Shown here one piece after another: positions 48,459 to 56,254 of a stretch of 64,000 nucleotides of DNA. The notes below the pieces were generated by a model. That model saw only the letters and a program-made list of their open reading frames with translations. It did not search any database and had not been told where the DNA came from. The DNA comes from Streptomyces dioscori (lineage in GTDB: Bacteria; Actinomycetota; Actinomycetes; Streptomycetales; Streptomycetaceae): positions 334,476 to 398,475 of the forward strand of contig NZ_KZ679043.1 in assembly GCF_003024195.1 (NCBI RefSeq), in the 5' to 3' direction. Numbering within the stretch: position 1 is the stretch's first letter; each line of letters starts with the position of its first letter. The position numbers and the translations under genes are program-made.

Positions 48459-49988
48459 GTGGCAGCAGCACCAGTCTGGAGTGTCGACCCCCGAACCGGG
48501 AAGCAGCGCGAGCAGGTTGCGGTGGAAGCCACAGCCCAGGAGGTGGACGACGACGTCCGCGCCGCGCACGCCGCCCGGGGGGCTCTCGCCGACCGCACGG
48601 TCCGCGCGGCCTTCCTGCGTACCGCGGCCGACCTGCTCGAAGGCGCCAAGGAGCACCTCGTGGAGGCGGCCGACGCGGAGACCGCGCTCGGCCCGGTCCG
48701 GCTCACCGGCGAACTCGCCCGCACCTGCTACCAGCTGCGGGCCTTCGCGGACATCGTCGACGAGGGCGAGTTCCTCGGCGTCGTGATCAACCACCCCGAC
48801 GCCACCGCGACGCCGCCGATCCCGGATCTGCGCCGTTACAAGGTGCCGCTGGGTGTCGTCGCCGTCTACTCGGCCTCGAACTTCCCCTTCGCCTTCTCGG
48901 TGGCCGGCGGTGACACCGCGAGCGCGCTCGCCGCGGGCTGCCCGGTCGTCGTCAAGGCGCACCCCGACCACCCCGGACTGTCCGAGCTGGTCGCCTCCGT
49001 CGTGCGCCGGGCCGCGGCCCAGCACGACATCCCGGACGGCGTCCTCGGCCTCGTGCACGGCTTCGAGGCGGGCGTCGAGCTGGTCAAGCACCCGCTGGTG
49101 TCGGCCGCCGGATTCACCGGTTCGGTACGTGGCGGACGAGCCCTCTTCGACGCGGCGGCGGCACGGCCCGCGCCGATCCCGTTCCACGGCGAACTGGGAT
49201 CGCTCAACCCGGTCGTGATCACCGAGGCCGCCGCCGCCGAGCGCGCCGAGGCGATCGGTACGGGGCTCGCGGGCTCCATGACGCTGGGCGTCGGCCAGTT
49301 CTGTGTGAAGCCGGGCCTGGTGCTGGCGCCGGCCGGTGCGGCGGGCGACCGCCTGCTGAAGTCCCTCACGGACGCGGTGAGCGACACGGAGGCGGGAGTC
49401 CTCCTCGACCACCGCATGCGCGACAACTTCGTCGCGGGGGTCGCCGAGCGTGCGGGGCTGCCCGGCGTGGACGCGCCGGTGACGCCGGGTGCGGGCGGTG
49501 AGCACACGGTGAGCGCCGGCTTCCTGACGGTCTCCGCGCAGAAGCTGGCCGCCGAGGGCGAGTACGACCTGCTGCTCGAAGAGTGCTTCGGGCCGGTGAC
49601 CGTGGTCGCGCGCTACGAGGACGAGGCCGAGGCGAACGCGGTGCTCGCGCGGCTGCCCGGCAACCTCACCGCGACCGTGCACCTCTCCACGGAGGAGGAG
49701 GCCGGTGGAGGGCGTGGCGCGGAGATCCTCGCGGAGCTCACGCCGCTCGCGGGGCGGGTCGTCGTGAACGCCTGGCCGACGGGGGTCGCGGTGGCTCCTG
49801 CCCAGCAGCACGGGGGGCCTTATCCGGCCACCACGTCGACGTCCACGTCTGTGGGTGGGACCGCGATCGAGCGGTGGCTGCGGCCTGTCGCGTACCAGAA
49901 CGCCGCGGAGGCGTTGCTGCCGGCGGAGCTGCGGGATTCCAACCCGTTGGGGTTGCCTCGGCGCTTCAACGGGCGGCTTGAGCGCTAG
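48459..49988 (+). CDS. Alpha-ketoglutarate semialdehyde dehydrogenase (NADP-type aldehyde dehydrogenase)
   Basis: A 509-residue aldehyde dehydrogenase of the subgroup that oxidises 2,5-dioxopentanoate to 2-oxoglutarate, the last step of oxidative uronate, arabinose and hydroxyproline breakdown. Seen are YSASNFPFAFSVAGGDTASALAAG with cofactor residues, VKAHPDHPGLSE, FTGSVRGGRAL, the general base in FHGELGSLNPVV, and the nucleophile cysteine in GVGQFCVKPG. The subgroup lacks the usual GQ[CS]C spacing and has this GQFCVKPG form. GTG at 48459 follows GGAGGG. Divergent from IclR. It completes the route begun by udh and kdgD at 12-14 kb. Confidence 0.87.
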   Translation: MAAAPVWSVDPRTGKQREQVAVEATAQEVDDDVRAAHAARGALADRTVRAAFLRTAADLLEGAKEHLVEAADAETALGPVRLTGELARTCYQLRAFADIVDEGEFLGVVINHPDATATPPIPDLRRYKVPLGVVAVYSASNFPFAFSVAGGDTASALAAGCPVVVKAHPDHPGLSELVASVVRRAAAQHDIPDGVLGLVHGFEAGVELVKHPLVSAAGFTGSVRGGRALFDAAAARPAPIPFHGELGSLNPVVITEAAAAERAEAIGTGLAGSMTLGVGQFCVKPGLVLAPAGAAGDRLLKSLTDAVSDTEAGVLLDHRMRDNFVAGVAERAGLPGVDAPVTPGAGGEHTVSAGFLTVSAQKLAAEGEYDLLLEECFGPVTVVARYEDEAEANAVLARLPGNLTATVHLSTEEEAGGGRGAEILAELTPLAGRVVVNAWPTGVAVAPAQQHGGPYPATTSTSTSVGGTAIERWLRPVAYQNAAEALLPAELRDSNPLGLPRRFNGRLER

Positions 49989-50054
49989 CGCTCCGCTTGT
50001 TCGACCGTTGGGCCCGGGGCCGGTTCGTCGGCCGCGGGCCCGCTGTGGTTGCCC

Positions 50055-50152
50055 GCGCAGTTCCCCGCGCCCCTGAAGGGCGCCGTTGGTGCGGTGGCCG
50101 GTTTGCCGGGTGCTGGTCCGCTGTGGCTGGTCGCGCCGTTCCCCGCGCCCCT
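50055..50152. repeat. Two dispersed repeat copies in the dehydrogenase/DUF1349 gap
   Basis: Direct cores at 50055-50074 and 50133-50152, each preceded by CCGCTGTGG-type text, 78 bp apart. They fill most of the 222-bp gap between two forward genes and suggest a duplicated 78-bp block. Confidence 0.85.
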
Positions 50153-50210
50153 GGAGTGCCCCTGGCCCCCAAAGGGGCTGTGGCCCCCGCGGAGCTGGCA
50201 GACTCTGTGG

Positions 50211-50819
50211 ATGGACGTGAAAATTCCTGAACTTCCCTTTTCGCTTCGGTCGTACGGGCCCGACGGGCACTGGTCGTACGAGGACGGGGTGCTCACCGGG
50301 TGGGCCGGGGCCCGGCAGGACCGGTTCGTGCCGCCCACCGACGAGGGGCTGGACCCCGCGTCCGACGCGCCCCGGCTGCTGGGGGCGCCCGAGGGGGACT
50401 TCCAGCTCATCGCCCGTGTGACGGTCGGCTTCGCCGGGGCCTTCGACGCCGGTGTCCTCTACGCGCACGTGGGCGAGCGGGCCTGGGCCAAGCTCTGCCT
50501 GGAGAACTCCCCGGACGTGCCCACCGTCTGCACGGTCGTCACCCGCGGGCACTCCGACGACGCGAACTCCTTCACCGTCGACGGCAGCTCCGTCTGGCTC
50601 CGGATCAGCCGCACCGGCCGCGCCTTCGCCTTCCACGCCTCCAAGGACGGGGAGCGCTGGACCTTCGTCCGTCTCTTCACCCTGGGCGAGGAGAAGGAGA
50701 CCGGGGCCGCCCTCGTCGGATTCATGACCCAGTCACCCATGGGTGAGGGCTGCGTGGTCACGTACGACCACATCGAGTTCCGCCCGGACTGGCCGGCCGA
50801 CCTGAGGGACGGTCACTGA
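50211..50819 (+). CDS. DUF1349 beta-sandwich protein
   Basis: A 202-residue cytoplasmic protein of the DUF1349 family, a concanavalin-like beta-sandwich. It starts MDVKIPELPFSLRSYGPDGHW, with FQLIARVTVGFAGAFDAGVLYAHVGERAWAKLCLENSP and SVWLRISRTGRAFAFHASKDGERW as family hallmarks (overlapping pieces). No signal peptide is seen. Related proteins are found alone or attached to glycosidases, and the same sandwich type forms the C-terminal part of the GH43 enzyme at 30 kb. A carbohydrate-binding or regulatory role is likely but unproven. No strong ribosome-binding site is visible at ATG 50211. Confidence 0.82.
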   Translation: MDVKIPELPFSLRSYGPDGHWSYEDGVLTGWAGARQDRFVPPTDEGLDPASDAPRLLGAPEGDFQLIARVTVGFAGAFDAGVLYAHVGERAWAKLCLENSPDVPTVCTVVTRGHSDDANSFTVDGSSVWLRISRTGRAFAFHASKDGERWTFVRLFTLGEEKETGAALVGFMTQSPMGEGCVVTYDHIEFRPDWPADLRDGH

Positions 50820-51155
50820 TTTACGGGCGCTCCCCATTTCCCGGTCCACTTTGAATGCGGACCTAATTATGCTTTTATTTTCCTAGGGTTTCCCTTAAGC
50901 TTCTGCCCGATTTCTCGGAACCTAAACACCACAGTTTTGCGAAGATCGATCTCGTAATTCGGGCAGGTCTCACGGCGGTTAAGCCCTTGTGACGCAATAC
51001 ACAACCGCGCCACTTTGTCCGGTATTTCCCGGACAAAGTGGCGCTTTCGGCCAGCTCCACGCGCGGCCCGCGCCCGCGTGATAACACATGCGCTCTGCTT
51101 GTGTAACCCCACTCGGCGATGCGATTTCGATTTTTGCTGGGTAAATTCAATAGAC
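50820..51155 (+). other. AT-richer regulatory region upstream of ectABCD
   Basis: These 336 bp hold no credible gene. Base composition shifts towards A/T, with runs such as TATGCTTTTATTTTC. TGCCCGA/TCGGGCA (50904-50910 with 50959-50965) and the perfect hairpin at 51007-51044 are present. Position and composition mark it as the promoter and leader of the osmolyte operon; I could not fix a single -10/-35 pair. Confidence 0.6.
51007..51044 (+). promoter_or_regulatory. Perfect 16-bp hairpin before ectA
   Basis: GCGCCACTTTGTCCGG (51007-51022) pairs completely with 51029-51044 around TATTTC. It lies 112 bp upstream of ectA. It could be a terminator isolating the operon, an attenuator in a long leader, or an operator. 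Confidence 0.6.
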
Positions 51156-51695
51156 ATGACCGCCGCACAAGCAGACCTGCAAGCGGAATTCCTGGAAATG
51201 CCAGAAGGGTTGCGGATCGACCGTCCGCACGTGGACGACGGAGCCGCACTCTGGCGCATTGCCAAGGACTCCGGGACCCTCGACCTGAACTCCTCCTACA
51301 GCTACCTGCTGTGGTGTCGTGACTTCTCCGGCACGTCCGTGGTGGCGCGTACGGCCGACGGCGAACCCGTCGCCTTCGTCACCGGTTACATCCGGCCCGA
51401 GCGCCCGCACACGCTTCTCGTGTGGCAGGTCGCCGTCGACGCGGCGCAGCGGGGCCGAGGCCTCGCCGCCGCACTCCTGGACGGGCTGACCCGCCAGGTC
51501 ATCGGCCGGCACGAGCTGACCTCCATGGAGACCACGATCTCCCCGGGCAACACCGCCTCCGAGCGGCTGTTCACCTCGTACGCGGCGCGTCACGGCGCCA
51601 GCGTCGAGCGTGAGGTCCTGTTCGACACAGGGCAGTTCCCCGACGGCCCGCACGACCCAGAAGTGCTGTACCGCATCGGTCCCCTGTCGTTCTGA
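51156..51695 (+). CDS. ectA: L-2,4-diaminobutyrate N4-acetyltransferase
   Basis: A 179-residue GNAT enzyme making N4-acetyl-L-2,4-diaminobutyrate from diaminobutyrate and acetyl-CoA, the second step of ectoine synthesis. LRIDRPHVDDGAALWRIAKDSGTLDLNSSYSYLLWCRDF (in pieces, residues 20-58) and VAVDAAQRGRGLAAALLDGL with the acetyl-CoA loop, then METTISPGNTASERLF, are diagnostic for EctA. The ATG at 51156 lacks a strong ribosome-binding site. First gene of ectABCD; expression is expected to follow osmotic or heat stress. Confidence 0.96.
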   Translation: MTAAQADLQAEFLEMPEGLRIDRPHVDDGAALWRIAKDSGTLDLNSSYSYLLWCRDFSGTSVVARTADGEPVAFVTGYIRPERPHTLLVWQVAVDAAQRGRGLAAALLDGLTRQVIGRHELTSMETTISPGNTASERLFTSYAARHGASVEREVLFDTGQFPDGPHDPEVLYRIGPLSF

Positions 51696-51724
51696 ACAAC
51701 CCCCCACGCCCGAGGAGTGCACCT

Positions 51725-52996
51725 GTGACCATCACCCAGCCCGACCTGAGCGTCTTCGAGACCCTGGAGTCGGAGGTCCGCAGCTACTGCCGCAGCTGGC
51801 CCACCGTCTTCGACCGCGCGCAGGGCAGCCGCATGTACGACGAGGACGGCCACGAGTACCTCGACTTCTTCGCGGGAGCCGGCTCACTCAACTACGGACA
51901 CAACAACCCGGTACTGAAACGGGCCCTGATCGACTACCTGGAACGCGACGGCGTCACCCACGGTCTCGACATGTCGACGACCGCGAAGCGCAGCTTCCTG
52001 GAGTCGTTCCAGAACCTGGTGCTGCGCCCGCGCGACCTGCCCTACAAGGTCATGTTCCCCGGCCCGACGGGCACCAACGCCGTCGAGTCCGCGCTGAAGC
52101 TGGCCCGCAAGGTCAAGGGACGCGAGTCGATCGTCTCCTTCACCAACGCCTTCCACGGCATGTCGCTCGGCTCGCTCGCCGTGACCGGCAACGCCTTCAA
52201 GCGGGCCGGCGCCGGCATCCCGCTCGTGCACGGCACGCCGATGCCGTTCGACAACTACTTCGACGGCCAGGTCCCGGACTTCCTCTGGTTCGAGCGGCTC
52301 CTTGAGGACCAGGGCTCCGGCCTCAACAAGCCCGCCGCCGTGATCGTCGAGTCCGTGCAGGGCGAGGGCGGCATCAACGTCGCCCGCGTCGAGTGGCTGC
52401 GCGCCCTCGCCGAGCTGTGCGAGCGCCAGGACATGCTGCTGATCGTCGACGACATCCAGATGGGCTGCGGCCGTACGGGCGCCTTCTTCTCCTTCGAGGA
52501 GGCGGGGATCGTGCCCGACATCGTGACCGTCTCCAAGTCCATCAGCGGGTACGGGCTGCCCATGTCCCTGTGCCTGTTCAAGCCCGAGCTGGACATCTGG
52601 GAGCCGGGCGAGCACAACGGCACGTTCCGCGGCAACAACCCCGCGTTCGTGACGGCCGCCGCCGCCCTCCAGACGTACTGGTCCGACGGGCCCGCCATGG
52701 AGAAGCAGACCCGCACCCGCGGGGAGCAGGTCGAGCAGGCGCTGATCTCCATCACCGAGGAGAACCTCGCCGACGTGAAGGAGTACCGCGGCCGGGGCCT
52801 CGTGTGGGGCATGGAGTTCCACGACAAGGAGCGCGCGGGCCGGGTGGCGCACCGCGCCTTCGAACTCGGCCTGCTGATCGAGACGTCGGGCCCGGAGAGC
52901 GAGGTCGTGAAACTCCTCCCCGCGCTCACCATCACACCCGACGAACTGGACGAGGGCCTTCGTACCCTCGCCCGTGCCGTCCGCGAGACGGCCTGA
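51725..52996 (+). CDS. ectB: Diaminobutyrate-2-oxoglutarate transaminase
   Basis: A 423-residue class-III PLP aminotransferase converting L-aspartate-beta-semialdehyde to L-2,4-diaminobutyrate, the first ectoine step. Visible are YLDFFAGAGSLNYGHNNP, MFPGPTGTNAVESALKLARKVKGR (cofactor phosphate site, in pieces), IVDDIQMGCGRTG with the PLP aspartate, and the Schiff-base lysine in TVSKSISGYGLPMS. GTG at 51725 follows CGAGGAG. It lies 29 bp after ectA in the same operon. Confidence 0.97.
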   Translation: MTITQPDLSVFETLESEVRSYCRSWPTVFDRAQGSRMYDEDGHEYLDFFAGAGSLNYGHNNPVLKRALIDYLERDGVTHGLDMSTTAKRSFLESFQNLVLRPRDLPYKVMFPGPTGTNAVESALKLARKVKGRESIVSFTNAFHGMSLGSLAVTGNAFKRAGAGIPLVHGTPMPFDNYFDGQVPDFLWFERLLEDQGSGLNKPAAVIVESVQGEGGINVARVEWLRALAELCERQDMLLIVDDIQMGCGRTGAFFSFEEAGIVPDIVTVSKSISGYGLPMSLCLFKPELDIWEPGEHNGTFRGNNPAFVTAAAALQTYWSDGPAMEKQTRTRGEQVEQALISITEENLADVKEYRGRGLVWGMEFHDKERAGRVAHRAFELGLLIETSGPESEVVKLLPALTITPDELDEGLRTLARAVRETA

Positions 52997-53044
52997 ACCA
53001 CCACACCCCCTTGCACGCCAGCCTGAAGGAGGCTTCGTACCACC

Positions 53045-53449
53045 GTGATAGTCCGTTCGTTCAAGGAGATCGAAGGCACTGACCGACACGTGAAATCGGC
53101 GTCGGGCACCTGGGAGAGCAAGCGCGTCGTCCTCGCGAAGGAGCGGGTCGGCTTCTCGGTGCACGAGACGATCCTGTACGCGGGCACGGAGACGTCGATG
53201 TGGTACGCGAACCACATCGAGGCCGTGGTCTGCGTGGAGGGCGAGGCCGAACTCACCGACGACGAGACCGGCAAGAAGTACACGATCACGCCGGGCACCA
53301 CCTACCTCCTCGACGGCCACGAGAGGCACACCATGCGGATCAAGGAGGACTTCCGCTGCATCTGTGTCTTCAATCCGCCGGTGACCGGACGCGAGGACCA
53401 CGACGAGAACGGCGTCTACCCCCTGCTGACCGAGCCCGAGGAGGTCTGA
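53045..53449 (+). CDS. ectC: L-ectoine synthase
   Basis: A 134-residue cupin that cyclises N4-acetyl-diaminobutyrate to ectoine. It starts MIVRSFKEIEGTDRHV and contains WESKRVVLAKERVGFSVHET, MWYANHIEAVVCVEGEAELTD with the metal ligands, TYLLDGHERHTMRIKEDF and CVFNPPVTGREDHDENGVYP, all strongly conserved in EctC. GTG at 53045 has AAGGAGG upstream. It lies three bases before ectD and 48 after ectB. Confidence 0.97.
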   Translation: MIVRSFKEIEGTDRHVKSASGTWESKRVVLAKERVGFSVHETILYAGTETSMWYANHIEAVVCVEGEAELTDDETGKKYTITPGTTYLLDGHERHTMRIKEDFRCICVFNPPVTGREDHDENGVYPLLTEPEEV

Positions 53450-53452
53450 ACG

Positions 53453-54340
53453 ATGACGACCATCACCGACCTGTATCCCAGCCGCGGCACCAGTGAGGTG
53501 TCCGTACCCCGGCAGGACCCGGTCGTGTGGAGCGAACCGGGCGCGCCGGGGCCGATCCCGGCGGACGCCCTCCAGGGGTACGAGCGGGACGGGTTCCTCG
53601 CCGTCGAGCAGCTCATCGACGACGACGAGGTCGCGCTCTACCGGGCCGAGCTGGAGCGCATGGTCACCGACCCGGCGGTCCGCGCCGACGAGCGCTCGAT
53701 CATCGAGCCGCAGTCGCAGGAGATCCGCTCGGTCTTCGAGGTCCACAGGACGAGTGAGATCTTCGCCCAGCTCGTGCGTGACGAGCGCGTGGTCGGACGC
53801 GCCCGGCAGATCCTCGGCTCCGACGTGTACGTGCACCAGTCGCGGATCAACGTGAAGCCCGGCTTCGGCGCCAGCGGCTTCTACTGGCACTCGGACTTCG
53901 AGACCTGGCACGCCGAGGACGGTCTGCCGAACATGCGGACGGTGTCCGTCTCGATCGCGCTGACCGAGAACCACGACACCAACGGCGGCCTCATGATCAT
54001 GCCGGGGTCGCACCACACGTTCCTCGGCTGCTCCGGAGCGACGCCGAAGGACAACTACAAGAAGTCGCTGCAGATGCAGGACGCGGGCACGCCCTCCGAC
54101 GAGGCGCTCACCAAGTACGCCTCCCAGCACGGCATCAAGCTCTTCACGGGCCGGGCCGGCTCGGCGACCTGGTTCGACTGCAACTGCATGCACGGTTCGG
54201 GCGACAACATCACGCCGTTCCCGCGCTCGAACGTCTTCATCGTGTTCAACAGCGTGGAGAACGCGGCGGTGGAGCCCTTCGCCGCGCCGGTGCGCCGCCC
54301 CGAGTTCATCGGGTCGACGGACTTCACCCCCGTGAAGTGA
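53453..54340 (+). CDS. ectD: Ectoine hydroxylase
   Basis: A 295-residue Fe(II)/2-oxoglutarate dioxygenase converting ectoine to 5-hydroxyectoine. The signature FYWHSDFETWHAEDGLPNMR supplies the His and Asp of the iron triad, and WFDCNCMHGSGDNITPFPRSN the second His; QSRINVKPGFGASG binds 2-oxoglutarate (segments quoted separately). The start ATG is three bases after the ectC stop. Its presence shows the organism makes hydroxyectoine as well as ectoine. The operon ends at the hairpin 54358-54399. Confidence 0.96.
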   Translation: MTTITDLYPSRGTSEVSVPRQDPVVWSEPGAPGPIPADALQGYERDGFLAVEQLIDDDEVALYRAELERMVTDPAVRADERSIIEPQSQEIRSVFEVHRTSEIFAQLVRDERVVGRARQILGSDVYVHQSRINVKPGFGASGFYWHSDFETWHAEDGLPNMRTVSVSIALTENHDTNGGLMIMPGSHHTFLGCSGATPKDNYKKSLQMQDAGTPSDEALTKYASQHGIKLFTGRAGSATWFDCNCMHGSGDNITPFPRSNVFIVFNSVENAAVEPFAAPVRRPEFIGSTDFTPVK

Positions 54341-54357
54341 CGTACGCCTGAAGGTGA

Positions 54358-54399
54358 TCGGCCCGGTGCCCGACTCGAACGAGTCGGGCACCGGGCCGA
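54358..54399. terminator. 20-bp perfect hairpin ending ectABCD
   Basis: TCGGCCCGGTGCCCGACTCG (54358-54377) pairs fully with 54380-54399 across a two-base centre. It is 17 bp past ectD and five bases from the stop of the convergent reductase gene, so it can terminate both. Confidence 0.88.
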
Positions 54400-54404
54400 C
54401 TGCC

Positions 54405-55466
54405 TTACAGCGCCGGGTAGTCCGTGTAGCCCTTCGCGTCCCCGCCGAAGAACGTCGTCGGGTCGGCCTCGTTGAAGGGACCGCCGGCCTTCAGCCGCGC
54501 GGGCAGGTCGGGGTTGGCGAGGAACAGCTGCCCGTAGGCGACCAGGTCGGCGACGCCGTCCTCGACGAGTGCCAGGGACTCGGGCCCCGTCGGCCCCTCG
54601 GTCGCCGGGTTCAGGACGAACGCCCCGCTGAACCGCTTGCGCAGCGCGAGCGTCAGCTCACGGATGTCGCCGACCTCGGTGATGTGCAGATAGGCCAGAC
54701 CGAGCGGCTCCAGCGCGTCCACGAGCGCGGTGTACGCGGCCTCGGGCTCGGGCTCCTGGATGCCGTTGTACGGGTTGCCGGGCGAGAGGCGGATGGCCGT
54801 GCGCCCGGCACCGATCTCCGCGGCGACGGCCTTGACCGCCTCGACCGCGAACCGGATGCGGTTCTCGACCGGGCCGCCCCATTCGTCGGTGCGGTGGTTG
54901 GAGCCCGGGGCGAGGAACTGGTGGATCAGATAGCCGTTGGCGCCGTGCAGCTCGACCCCGTCGAAGCCGGCCTCGACCGCGCCCCGGGCGGCGTCCACGA
55001 ACTCGCCGATGGTGGCGCGCACCTCGTCGCCGGTCAGCTCGCGCGGGGTGACGAAGTCGAGGGGGCCCTCGTGGGTGTAGACCTGCCCCTCGGCCCGTAC
55101 GGGCGAGGCGCCGACGTTGACGAGCCCCTCGGGCAGCAGGCTGGGGTGGCCGATCCGGCCCGCGTGCATGAGCTGCGCGAAGATCCGGCCGCCCGCGGCG
55201 TGCACGGCGTCGGTCACCTTGCGCCAGGCCGCGATCTGCTCGGCGGTGTGCAGCCCCGGCGTGTCCGGGTAGCCCTGGCCGACCGCCGACGGCTGGACGC
55301 CCTCGGTGACGATCAGGCCCGCGGAGGCCCGCTGGGCGTAGTACTCGACGCTGATGTCGGTCGGCGCTCCGCCCGCGCCGGCCCGGCTGCGGGTCATCGG
55401 CGCCATGACGATGCGGTTGGCGAGCGGTGTGCCGGACAGGTCGATCGGGTCGTAAGCGGTGGTCAC
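54405..55466 (-). CDS. Old yellow enzyme family alkene reductase
   Basis: A 353-residue FMN-dependent, NAD(P)H-using reductase of activated alkenes. Features: RIVMAPMTRSRAG, QLMHAGRIGHPS, the substrate-binding pair HGANGYLIHQFLAPGSNHRTDEWGG, RLSPGNPYNG and the flavin phosphate site near DLVAYGQLFLANPDLPARL (separate segments). GTG at 55466 follows AGGAG; a longer frame upstream would overlap the MarR gene and is rejected. It is divergent from the MarR regulator with shared operator-like repeats, the usual arrangement for control by reactive electrophiles. Close to NemA/XenB-type enzymes. Confidence 0.92.
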   Translation of the reverse strand: MTTAYDPIDLSGTPLANRIVMAPMTRSRAGAGGAPTDISVEYYAQRASAGLIVTEGVQPSAVGQGYPDTPGLHTAEQIAAWRKVTDAVHAAGGRIFAQLMHAGRIGHPSLLPEGLVNVGASPVRAEGQVYTHEGPLDFVTPRELTGDEVRATIGEFVDAARGAVEAGFDGVELHGANGYLIHQFLAPGSNHRTDEWGGPVENRIRFAVEAVKAVAAEIGAGRTAIRLSPGNPYNGIQEPEPEAAYTALVDALEPLGLAYLHITEVGDIRELTLALRKRFSGAFVLNPATEGPTGPESLALVEDGVADLVAYGQLFLANPDLPARLKAGGPFNEADPTTFFGGDAKGYTDYPAL

Positions 55467-55500
55467 GGCTGCTCCTGGGGAAGAGTACGGGGAATGTATG

Positions 55501-55556
55501 TGGTCGGCCAATGATTGGAACAAGGCGCCACCGTAACCCATTCCTTGGTCGGCCAA
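55501..55556. promoter_or_regulatory. Duplicate TGGTCGGCCAA operators between OYE and MarR genes
   Basis: TGGTCGGCCAA occurs at 55501-55511 and 55546-55556, 45 bp apart. With flanking T the second is the imperfect palindrome TTGG-TCGG-CCAA. A further TTGG half-site lies between. Such spaced palindromes in a divergent gap are expected MarR sites controlling both promoters. Confidence 0.6.
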
Positions 55557-55611
55557 GTTATTGTCCGTGAAAAGCTGGCCGCCACGAACGTGCGCGGAAC
55601 CGGGAGCCAGG

Positions 55612-56142
55612 ATGAGTGCCACCCACGAGGTCGCGGCCTCTCAGGCCGACCCCGCCTGTACCGAGGAGACGCCCTCTGCGGCGTGCGGAGGTCAGGTCAG
55701 CTACGCCATCTCCCGGGTGGCCCGGATGCACCGGGCCGCGGCGGGCAGGCTGCTGCGCGGGTCCGGCCTCTACCCCGGCCAGGAGTTCGTGATGATGCAC
55801 CTGTGGTACGCGGGCGCGGTACGTCAGTCGGAGCTGATCAAGGCGGTCGAACTCGACCCGTCGACGGTCACGAAGATGCTCCAGCGGCTGGAACAGGCGG
55901 GCCATGTTCGCCGCCGCCCCGACCCCAGGGACGGCCGCGCGGTCCTCGTCGAGGCGACGGAGGACAGCTGCGGCCTGCACGAGGAGGTCACCCAGGCCTG
56001 GACCAGCCTGGAGGAGCACACCCTCGCCGGGCTGAGCCCCGACGAGCGCGACCAGCTCTCCGGACTCCTCGCACGCGTCGAGGCGAACCTGTGCACGGAG
56101 TCGGGCGACTGCCCGGTCCCGTCCGGGGCCGACCGGCCCTGA
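55612..56142 (+). CDS. MarR family transcriptional regulator
   Basis: A 176-residue winged-helix regulator. Core: VSYAISRVARMHRAAAGRLLRGSG, LYPGQEFVMMHLWYAGAVRQSELIKAV, ELDPSTVTKMLQRLEQAGHVRRRPDPRDGRAVLVEAT, the last being the wing with its DxRxxxV motif. Several cysteines (ACTEET, SAACGG near residues 16-26, and LCTESGDC at the end) could sense electrophiles or oxidants. The ATG at 55612 has GGGAGCCAGG. Divergent from the alkene reductase gene, its likely target. Confidence 0.9.
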   Translation: MSATHEVAASQADPACTEETPSAACGGQVSYAISRVARMHRAAAGRLLRGSGLYPGQEFVMMHLWYAGAVRQSELIKAVELDPSTVTKMLQRLEQAGHVRRRPDPRDGRAVLVEATEDSCGLHEEVTQAWTSLEEHTLAGLSPDERDQLSGLLARVEANLCTESGDCPVPSGADRP

Positions 56143-56198
56143 GGCCCGGTGCGGGACCGGTTCGAGTGGGCCCGGTCCGGTCCGGGCGGGCCCGGCCC

Positions 56199-56236
56199 GG
56201 TTCGGCGGGCGCGGTCCGGTTCGGCGGGCGCGGTCC
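56199..56236. repeat. Two tandem 19-bp units after the MarR gene
   Basis: GGTTCGGCGGGCGCGGTCC is repeated exactly at 56199-56217 and 56218-56236, inside a longer G/C-only stretch with CCGGTCC variants from about 56150, between the MarR gene and the convergent fusion gene. Confidence 0.8.
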
Positions 56237-56254
56237 GGTGCTGACGGATACGCC

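Noticed and set aside
50867..51265. Reverse-strand frames upstream of ectA
   Set aside because: They overlap the AT-rich control region and the ectA start, with no family resemblance or ribosome-binding site.
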